From Streptococcus uberis (lineage in GTDB: Bacteria > Bacillota > Bacilli > Lactobacillales > Streptococcaceae): 64,000 bases of DNA. The translations under genes were made by a program, and so were the position numbers. The notes beneath the pieces are model-generated. The model was not told the origin of the DNA and made no database searches. It saw nothing but the letters and a program-made list of their open reading frames with translations. Of the stretch, positions 57,784 to 64,000 are shown piece after piece. The DNA lies in NCBI RefSeq assembly GCF_000785785.1, contig NZ_JRQN01000004.1, positions 50,211 through 114,210 of the forward strand, given 5' to 3'. Each line of letters begins with the position of its first letter. The first letter of the stretch is position 1.

Positions 57784-57888
57784 TTGAACAAAGACGTTTT
57801 CCATTTTCTAGAGACAATTATTATTCAATTGCCAGCGATTTTAATTGCTTTGGCGAGTTTGATAACAGTTATCTCTGAGAAAAAATAA
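57784..57888 (+). CDS. 34-aa hydrophobic peptide, candidate CreT-like toxin
   Basis: TTG start with AAGGAGAAAGG directly upstream. The peptide begins MNKDVFHFLETIIIQLPAIL and ends LITVISEKK: one predicted membrane helix with a charged lysine end, as in small type I toxins. It has its own consensus promoter and a strong terminator inside the cas operon between cas3 and cas5. A crRNA-like RNA encoded 145 bp upstream on the other strand is predicted to guide Cascade to its promoter. Toxic activity is inferred, not shown. Confidence 0.65.
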   Translation: MNKDVFHFLETIIIQLPAILIALASLITVISEKK

Positions 57889-57920
57889 TTCTAAAAAAGA
57901 GGGCCCATTTTTTTAGAATT
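57887..57920 (+). terminator. Terminator of the small-peptide gene
   Basis: AATTCTAAAAAA / TTTTTTAGAATT perfect 12-bp stem (57887-57898 / 57909-57920). cas5 starts 48 bases later, so cas expression relies on read-through or another promoter. Confidence 0.8.
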
Positions 57921-57967
57921 GGAAAAACAGTTTGAAATGAGTATCTTAACCAACAGAAAGGAGCAAA

Positions 57968-58708
57968 ATGGTGTTTCGATCTCGGAATTTTTACTTTAGG
58001 GTAAGAGGAAATCTCGCTCTTTTTACAAACCCAGCAACTAAAGGTGGGGGAGAAAGGTCTAGTTATTCAGTCCCAACTCGCCAAGCCTTACAAGGCATTG
58101 TGGATGCCATATATTTTAAACCAACAATTACTAATGTGGTGACTGAAGTCAAGATTTGTCGTCAAATTCAGACAGAATTGCATGGTGTTAGAGCCTTACT
58201 AGCAAATTGTAAAGCAGATTTGAGTTATGTCTCCTATCTCAGCGATGTTGAATACCTTGTCAAATGTCATTTTATTTGGAATGAGGATAGGCCAGATTTA
58301 ATGCATGATCGTCTTCCCAATAAGCATGAGGCCATTATGGCCCGTTCCATTCGTAAAGGTGGACGTAGAGATATATTTTTAGGGACACGTGAATGTGTAG
58401 GCCTAGTTGATGCTATTAGTCAGGAAGACTATGACGCAGCAGAAGTTGCTTACGCTGATCAGACTATTGATTTCGGCATTATGTTTCATTCCTTCAAGTA
58501 TCCCAAAGATAAATCAGAGCCTCTAAAATCTTACTTTACGCATACCGTTATGGAAAATGGGTGTATTCGTTTTAAAGAACAGAAAGACTGTGAAATTATG
58601 AATACCTTATCGAGCTATGCCTTTAAATCACCTGGTCAGGTAAAGTCAGTAGATGAGGAATTTGCTAATTACCAAGCCGAAGAAAAAGAGGAGAAAGGGG
58701 AGAGGTAA
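57968..58708 (+). CDS. cas5: Cas5 (Cas5d/Cas5c), crRNA-processing Cascade subunit
   Basis: 246-aa RAMP protein. In type I-C it replaces Cas6: it cuts the repeat at the base of its stem and stays on the 5' handle. Typical features are the N-terminal RNFYFRVRGNLALFTNPATKGGGERSSYSVPTRQAL and the central MARSIRKGGRRDIFLGTRECVG. AGAAAGGAG precedes the ATG. The stop overlaps the cas8c start (TAATG), so they are coupled. Confidence 0.94.
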   Translation: MVFRSRNFYFRVRGNLALFTNPATKGGGERSSYSVPTRQALQGIVDAIYFKPTITNVVTEVKICRQIQTELHGVRALLANCKADLSYVSYLSDVEYLVKCHFIWNEDRPDLMHDRLPNKHEAIMARSIRKGGRRDIFLGTRECVGLVDAISQEDYDAAEVAYADQTIDFGIMFHSFKYPKDKSEPLKSYFTHTVMENGCIRFKEQKDCEIMNTLSSYAFKSPGQVKSVDEEFANYQAEEKEEKGER

Positions 58709-60593
58709 TGGATTTCTTTACATCTTTATTAAAAGCCTATAAGAGTGCAGAAAAAGAAGGATATGTCGATAATCCTGCAAAAAGTGGTCCAGTTTTATTA
58801 CCGATTTACCATACGAGTCTAAAATCCAATGGCAAAAATGTTATTGCAATAAAGCTTGATAAGTCTGGGGAAGTTATCTCGGCAGAATTTTTAGGCGATA
58901 AGGAAGTTATTGTTTTTCCTGTTACCTCAGATTCTGTAGCAAGATCAGGGAAAAATCCTGCTCCCCATCCACTTGTTGATAAGTTTTCCTATTTTGTTTC
59001 AGAGGTTAATCAAGACCAATACGATACCTATCATAAGCAGTTAGATAATTGGGTAATAGCTTGTCCTTTGGGGGAAGTTAGGAACTATTTGAAACTGATT
59101 CAAGATGCTATTTTACAAGCTGATTTTTCAGAAAAAATTATTAAAGCCTTGATGACTGAGCCGTATCAACGAGATGGGCTTGTATTAACGTATGACTTAG
59201 AGGCTAAAAAGCCTAGAACATTGGATTTATCAGCCTGCTTTTTGGAATTTTCAATAGTTGATTTTATTGGCTATAGAACTGTTTCCGTTACAAGCTTTAC
59301 AGATCTACATCAGGCTTATATTGATTATGTAGAATCATATCAAGAGGATTTGGTTCTCTGTAATATTAGTGGTCAAAAAGAAGTATTGGCAACTAAACAT
59401 CGTGGTTTGATTGGGAATGCGAAGTTGATTTCTGTCAGTAATAACAGTGAAACTTATAAGGGACGTTTTAAGGAGCGTGATGATGTCTTCACCGTAGGAA
59501 ATCAAACTTCGGAAAAAATCCATCTGATGGCTAAATATTTTTTGGAAAATGCGAATACTCATACTTGGTTAGGTGGTGGCCAGCATTTAATAAACTGGTT
59601 TAGTGATGATTTAACTAATGAGAGCCAGTTAACGGTTTCCAGTCCAATTACAAGTCTCTTTAACTATGAAGATAATGAAGATGAAAAAACTGAGTTTTCA
59701 ATTACCCAAGTGAATAAAGATATTGGATCCTCCTTCATTCGAGGTAAGAAAAAATTTAGTGATGCTTCAAATTATTATGCGGCAATTTTGAATAAAACCA
59801 ACGATGGTCGGATTGCATTAAAATATTTTAGGCAATTAAAGGCTCCAGGTTGCTAGAAAATTTAGAGCAGTGGCAAGAGCGTTATTCCTGGGAGCGACGT
59901 CGTAAGGACGGAATCTATGACGATTACACGCCGAGTCTAATGCAAATCATTCTAGTTGCCTATGGTGTAGATCGTGATCGTTTTTTAGAATTGGACAATG
60001 AGAACTTTAAGAGCGATCAATTTCAAAAATTAGTCACTAACTTAATTGACGGAAAAACCATACCATTTTCAATTATTAAAAAGCTTGAAGAAAATATTAA
60101 ACAACGTCAAAAATATACCAAACATTGGTACCAGGTACAACAAGTTAGTCTTGGTATTTTACACAAACAAAATGAGGAGGAATTTTCACCAATGCTAGAT
60201 CACACCAATCAAAATCGTTCCTATCTTTTTGGACGATTGTTAGCTATATTTGAGTTGATTGAAACCTTACGTTATAAGTTAGATGGCGGTGACAGTGGTC
60301 GTATTACCAATGCCGAACGTTATTGGACAGCCTATACGAGTCAACCAACGAAATTGATGATGCTTTTAGAAAATAAGATTAAACCTTATGAAGAAACTTT
60401 GAAGTTAAATAGCAAAGGGAGCTGGAGCAAGCTAAACAAAGAAAAAGAGGAAATTATGCAACTTCTAACGCCTTTTTTAGAAACAGAATCCATAGAAAAA
60501 CCGCTGGATTACCGTTTTATGTTTGGTTATTATGCTGAGAAAAAATTCTATTACACAAAACAAGAAATTGTGACAACTGAAGGTGAGGAGTAA
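58708..60593 (+). pseudogene. cas8c: Cas8c large Cascade subunit, frameshifted
   Basis: Two frames, 58708-59856 and 59850-60593, together give about 628 aa, the normal size of Cas8c/Csd1. The first part ends YFRQLKAPGC-stop and the second opens LLENLEQWQERYSWERRRKDG, as expected for a continuous protein missing one base near 59845. A broken Cas8c would disable PAM recognition and interference. The C-terminal part, with its internal Cas11c start, remains translatable. Artefact or real mutation cannot be decided here. Confidence 0.88.
60192..60593 (+). CDS. cas11c: Cas11c small subunit from an internal start in cas8c
   Basis: Type I-C systems are known to make Cas11 by internal translation within cas8c. 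Here GAGGAGG (60174-60180) lies 11 bases before an in-frame ATG at 60192. The product is 133 aa (MLDHTNQNRSYLFGRLLAIF ... VTTEGEE), mostly helical and of the expected size. It lies after the frame break, so it would still be made. Confidence 0.7.
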   Translation: MLDHTNQNRSYLFGRLLAIFELIETLRYKLDGGDSGRITNAERYWTAYTSQPTKLMMLLENKIKPYEETLKLNSKGSWSKLNKEKEEIMQLLTPFLETESIEKPLDYRFMFGYYAEKKFYYTKQEIVTTEGEE

Positions 60594-60596
60594 GTC

Positions 60597-61445
60597 ATGT
60601 TAGAACACAAAATTGATTTTATGGTAACGGTTGAAGTTAGAGAAGCTAATGCTAATGGTGATCCTTTGAATGGTAACATGCCCCGTACAGATGCTAGAGG
60701 CTATGGCATGATGAGTGATGTTTCTATTAAACGCAAACTTCGTAACCGTCTTCAAGATATGGGCCAAGCTATCTTTGTCCAAGCCAATGAGCGTATTGAA
60801 GATGATTTTCGTTCGCTAGAGAAGCGTTTCTCGCATTACTTTACAAAAAATGATCAGGACGAAGATATAGCGAAAAAAGCCACTGAACTCTGGATTGATG
60901 TCCGTAGTTTTGGACAGGTCTTCACATATTTGAAGAAATCCATTGGTTTGCGTGGTCCGGTGTCAATTAGTATGGCTAAGTCATTGGATCCTATTGTCAT
61001 TTCAAGTTTGCAAATCACCCGTAGTACCAATGGTATGGAGCCTAAGGGAGACAGTGGCCGTTCTTCTGATACTATGGGAAGCAAGCACTTTGTTGATTAT
61101 GGTGTGTATGTCGTTAAAGGTTCAATCAATGCTCACTTTGCTGAGAAAACAGGCTTTAGTGAAGCAGATGCCGAGTTGATTAAGCAGGCTTTTCTGAGTT
61201 TGTTTGAAAATGATGCCTCATCAGCTCGTCCTGAGGGATCAATGCGTGTCCGTCAGCTCTTCTGGTTTACGCATTCAAGTAAGCTTGGCAATGTGTCAAG
61301 TGCCCGTGTTTACGATTTGTTAGTTGCGGACAACTCTAAGCAAGATAAGACTTCATACGAAGATTATCAGATCCATTTGGATGACAAAACATTGGCAGAC
61401 TATCAGGCTAAAGGGTTAAAGGTTGAAATCCTAGAAGGGCTATAA
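60597..61445 (+). CDS. cas7: Cas7 (Csd2) backbone subunit
   Basis: 282-aa RAMP protein that polymerises along the crRNA spacer. The family start FMVTVEVREANANGDPLNGNMPRTDARGYGMMSDVSIKRKLRN and the GDSGRSSDTMGSKHFVDYGVYVVKG stretch are diagnostic of Csd2. It starts 3 bases after cas8c with GAGGAG upstream; cas4 follows after one base. Confidence 0.96.
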   Translation: MLEHKIDFMVTVEVREANANGDPLNGNMPRTDARGYGMMSDVSIKRKLRNRLQDMGQAIFVQANERIEDDFRSLEKRFSHYFTKNDQDEDIAKKATELWIDVRSFGQVFTYLKKSIGLRGPVSISMAKSLDPIVISSLQITRSTNGMEPKGDSGRSSDTMGSKHFVDYGVYVVKGSINAHFAEKTGFSEADAELIKQAFLSLFENDASSARPEGSMRVRQLFWFTHSSKLGNVSSARVYDLLVADNSKQDKTSYEDYQIHLDDKTLADYQAKGLKVEILEGL

Positions 61446-61446
61446 T

Positions 61447-62118
61447 ATGGCTTATGTGGAAGAAGATTATCTTATGTTATCAGGGATTCAGCATTTTCAA
61501 TTCTGCAAGCGTCAGTGGGCTCTGATTCATATTGAGCAAGAGTGGGTGGATAATGAAGCAACAGCTCATGGTCAACTCTTGCACCAAAAGGCTGATAATC
61601 CCTATATTAAGGAAAAACGTAAAGATAAGCTTGTCTCACGGGCTATTCATGTTTCATCGAAAACCTTGGGGCTTTATGGGATTTTGGACGTTTTGGAATT
61701 TCATCAAGATGACTCAGGGGTTCCCTTGAAAGGAAGAAAGGGACGCTGGCTCCCCCTGGTTGTTGAATACAAGCGTGGAAAGCCCAAAAAAGACAGGCGA
61801 GATATTGTTCAGTTAGTTGCGCAGATTATCTGTTTGGAAGAAACATTTGCTTGTCGTATCGATAAAGGATATCTCTATTATCACAGTGTTAATCAAAAGG
61901 TTGAAATAGCTATTACAGAGGACATGAGACGTGAGGTTCATCAATTAGCTGAACAAATGCATGCTTATTATGATCAAAAAATAGTAGAAAAAGCAGCTTA
62001 TTTCAAAAATTGTCCCCTATGTTCTTTAGTAGATATCTGTATGCCAAGGCTTAGTAAAAAAACGCCAAGTGTGACTAATTACATTAAGAATTCTCTTACC
62101 AGTGAGGCAGTCTTATGA
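61447..62118 (+). CDS. cas4: Cas4 exonuclease (adaptation)
   Basis: 223-aa RecB-like nuclease that trims prespacers and selects PAMs with Cas1-Cas2. An iron-sulfur cysteine sits near the N-terminus (FQFCKRQWALIHIE), with three more near the C-terminus (CPLCSLVDIC). The nuclease motif is VVEYKRGKPKKDRRDIVQL. It overlaps cas1 by four bases (ATGA). Confidence 0.95.
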   Translation: MAYVEEDYLMLSGIQHFQFCKRQWALIHIEQEWVDNEATAHGQLLHQKADNPYIKEKRKDKLVSRAIHVSSKTLGLYGILDVLEFHQDDSGVPLKGRKGRWLPLVVEYKRGKPKKDRRDIVQLVAQIICLEETFACRIDKGYLYYHSVNQKVEIAITEDMRREVHQLAEQMHAYYDQKIVEKAAYFKNCPLCSLVDICMPRLSKKTPSVTNYIKNSLTSEAVL

Positions 62119-63140
62119 AGAAACTACTCAATACACTTTATTTAACACAAGAAGATTTTTATCTGACAAGGGAGAGGGACAATATTGTCATCAAGCAAGA
62201 TAGTAAGATTATCAGTCGTTTTCCTTATCGGATTATTGATGGCATTGTTTGCTTTTCTTATCTTGGAGCATCACCTTCTTTGATTAAACTTTGTTCTGAA
62301 AATCAGATCAATTTATCATTTCATACTCCTCAAGGGCGATTTTGTGGACGGTTTGTAGGCTCGACTAATGGGAATGTCTTGTTACGGCGGGAGCACTATC
62401 GTATTGCTGATAGTGAGCTGTCGTTAGAATACGCTAAGCGGTTTATGTTGGCCAAGCTATCTAATTCTAGGAAATATTTGGTCAGATTCCGAAGAGATCA
62501 CCGTGACCGTATTGATGGGCAACTCTTTGAGGAAATTAATACTGAATTAACTTGGGCGTTGGAAAGTATTCAGGTGGCACCGGATAAAACTGTTTTATTA
62601 GGGATTGAAGGGCAAGCAGCTAATCAGTATTTTAGATCCTTTAACGATTTAGTTCTATCAGATAAAGATACCTTTAAATTTAATGGACGGACTCGAAGAC
62701 CGCCACAAGATTGCATTAATGCCCTTTTGTCATTTGGCTATAGTTTATTGACATATGAATGTCAATCGGCACTTGAAGCTGTCGGTTTGGATAGTTATGT
62801 TGGCTTTTATCATACGGATAGACCTGGACGTGCTAGTTTAGCGCTTGATTTAGTGGAGGAATTTCGTTCCTTTATAGTTGATCGCTTTGTATTTTCACTG
62901 ATTAATAAGGGACAACTGTCAAGAAGGCATTTTGAGATTAAGGAGACAGGCAGTGTCTTATTGACTGAGAAAGGACGTGCCGTTTTCATTGAAGCTTGGC
63001 AAAAGCGTAAGCATGTGGAAGTTGAACATCCTTTTACTAAGGAAAAGGTGAAGCTGATGTTGCTTCCATACGTCCAAGCGCAGCTATTGGCGAAAGCCAT
63101 TCGAGGCGAGCTAGATTCTTATCCACCATTCTTGATTTAG
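62115..63140 (+). CDS. cas1: Cas1 integrase
   Basis: 341-aa spacer integrase. N-terminal beta domain (NTLYLTQEDFYLTRERDNIVI) and C-terminal helical domain with the metal-binding residues in INALLSFGYSLLTYECQSALEAVGLDSYVGFYHTDRPGRASLALDLVEEFR. Typical type I-C length; forms a complex with Cas2. Confidence 0.96.
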   Translation: MKKLLNTLYLTQEDFYLTRERDNIVIKQDSKIISRFPYRIIDGIVCFSYLGASPSLIKLCSENQINLSFHTPQGRFCGRFVGSTNGNVLLRREHYRIADSELSLEYAKRFMLAKLSNSRKYLVRFRRDHRDRIDGQLFEEINTELTWALESIQVAPDKTVLLGIEGQAANQYFRSFNDLVLSDKDTFKFNGRTRRPPQDCINALLSFGYSLLTYECQSALEAVGLDSYVGFYHTDRPGRASLALDLVEEFRSFIVDRFVFSLINKGQLSRRHFEIKETGSVLLTEKGRAVFIEAWQKRKHVEVEHPFTKEKVKLMLLPYVQAQLLAKAIRGELDSYPPFLI

Positions 63141-63149
63141 GTGATATTT

Positions 63150-63443
63150 ATGATGGTTTTAATTACGTACGATGTTAATACGGAAACGGCAGCGGGCCGA
63201 AAAAGGCTGAGACATGTTGCCAAGCTATGTGTTGATTATGGGCAACGAGTGCAACATTCTGTGTTTGAATGTTCGGTAACGCCCGCAGATTTTGTGGAGA
63301 TAAAAGCTAAACTAAGTAACATTATCGATATGGAGACTGACACTATTCGTTTTTACCGCTTAGGCAAGCATTGGCAAAATCGGGTGGAAACACTTGGCCG
63401 AGATGATTCTTATGACCCTGATGTGGGGCTTCTCCTTCTTTAA
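63150..63443 (+). CDS. cas2: Cas2 adaptation subunit
   Basis: 97-aa ferredoxin-fold protein (MMVLITYDVNTETAAGRKRL ... QRVQHSVFECSV) with the conserved aspartate at the end of strand 1. ATG 63150 fits the family N-terminus; a GTG at 63141 is less likely. The last cas gene; the leader and array follow. Confidence 0.95.
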   Translation: MMVLITYDVNTETAAGRKRLRHVAKLCVDYGQRVQHSVFECSVTPADFVEIKAKLSNIIDMETDTIRFYRLGKHWQNRVETLGRDDSYDPDVGLLLL

Positions 63444-63590
63444 AAACTTCCTTGCGAACCTCGCTTACACATCAAAAGTCGGGAGTTTCGCGCGTGACTA
63501 TAGGAAAAATAGGCAAAATGGAACTGTTTTTAGCCAAAAAAACAAGTGTAAAACAGCTCTAGCTTGCTTAAAACAGTGTCTACTGGCGCT
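63444..63590 (+). promoter_or_regulatory. CRISPR leader
   Basis: 147-bp AT-rich non-coding region between cas2 and the first repeat, on the same strand as the array; it should contain the array promoter and integration signals. Confidence 0.7.
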
Positions 63591-64000
63591 GTCTCACCCT
63601 ACACGGGTGAGTGGATTGAAATCGTTGTTGGACGTCGTGCTTGCGTTCTTGCCGACGTCTCACCCTACACGGGTGAGTGGATTGAAATTACTGTCGCGGC
63701 ACTGTTATAGGTCCGGCCAATGTCTCACCCTACACGGGTGAGTGGATTGAAATTTCCACCAAGGCCCGGACCTTGGCCTGGTAGTTGCGTCTCACCCTAC
63801 ACGGGTGAGTGGATTGAAATTTCTGTAAAACCACCAGTGGTTTTCGATTGAATCCGTCTCACCCTACACGGGTGAGTGGATTGAAATTCACGCGCTCCCG
63901 CTCCTTTTTGTCTTTCGTTGTCGTCTCACCCTACACGGGTGAGTGGATTGAAATTAAGGTCGTCATAGATGACCTCGGTCAACTGACCAGTCTCACCCTA
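63591..64000 (+). CRISPR. Type I-C CRISPR array (truncated by window end)
   Basis: Seven 32-bp repeats are visible, beginning GTCTCACCCTACACGGGTGA and ending GTGGATTGAAAT. They start at 63591, 63657, 63722, 63789, 63856, 63923 and 63990 (the last cut off). All six complete copies are identical. The six spacers are 33-35 bp, all different, and richer in G+C than the host DNA around them. The stem is CACCC/GGGTG; the repeat differs from the S. pyogenes type I-C repeat I recall mainly in the loop. Confidence 0.98.

Noticed and set aside
57887..57920. Hairpin before cas5 as a second CRISPR pseudo-repeat
   Set aside because: It contains no handle-like TGGATTGAAAT and has terminator form.
63394..63741. 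Plus-strand frame of 115 codons running from cas2 into the array
   Set aside because: Overlaps cas2 in another frame and reads through CRISPR repeats (SHPTRVSGLK repeated); a composition artefact.

Overview
The window is AT-rich, Gram-positive DNA that reads as a pyogenic-group Streptococcus. The evidence is a serine-rich-repeat adhesin with a KxxKxGKxW-type leader, sortase LPxTG anchors, a DUF1912 protein known from streptococci, a T-box upstream of valS, and a type I-C CRISPR repeat close to that of S. pyogenes. From memory, S. pyogenes has a similar backbone order (yesM/yesN, GH2 galactosidase, MFS, aroE ... valS, type I-C cas). If so, about 9.9-41.3 kb is an accessory block placed between conserved genes. 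I cannot name the species.

Layout. (1) 1-9.7 kb: a two-component system with an intracellular GH2 glycosidase, then an MFS transporter with aroE, and a DedA membrane protein. (2) 9.9-13.6 kb: a large LPETG-anchored subtilisin-like protease of the C5a-peptidase/lactocepin type. (3) 14.3-37.6 kb: a MerR-family regulator and a roughly 21 kb bacterial microcompartment operon for choline breakdown. CutC cleaves choline to trimethylamine and acetaldehyde after activation by CutD. CutF and CutO turn acetaldehyde into acetyl-CoA and ethanol, and PduL makes acetyl phosphate. Six hexameric BMC-domain genes, one EutS-like shell gene, one EutN-like vertex gene and EutP/J/Q/T-like accessory genes surround them. 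Two MerR-type promoters (19-bp spacers, central dyad) lie before the regulator and before the operon. The distal genes, a pyruvate:flavodoxin oxidoreductase and a second glycyl radical enzyme, are frameshifted. (4) 37.8-41.3 kb: a frame-broken serine-rich-repeat adhesin. (5) 41.6-52.9 kb: a decayed RelB antitoxin, tRNA-Thr, broken MBL-fold and MATE genes, a MarR gene, three proteins sharing a C-terminal helix-hairpin-helix unit, acetyltransferases, a T-box and valS. (6) 53.0-54.2 kb: a decayed IS3-family element. (7) 54.3-64 kb: a type I toxin-antitoxin-like module, a small membrane protein gene, and a type I-C CRISPR-Cas locus (cas3-5-8c-7-4-1-2 and an array that runs off the end).

The main discovery candidate lies between cas3 and cas5 (57.57-57.92 kb). 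A minus-strand pseudo-repeat keeps the repeat hairpin and the complete 11-nt crRNA 5' handle. It is followed by a pseudo-spacer that matches, next to a TTC PAM, a site just upstream of a consensus promoter. That promoter drives a 34-residue hydrophobic peptide with its own terminator. Two of the three mismatches in the first 20 positions fall at 6 and 18, positions that Cascade flips out. This is the architecture expected of a CreTA-like, CRISPR-repressed toxin, or of crRNA-like autorepression, in a streptococcal type I-C locus.

At least nine frame breaks in six otherwise intact-looking reading frames each correspond to the loss of one base. This points to either assembly error or recent decay and affects how cas8c, nifJ and others should be read.
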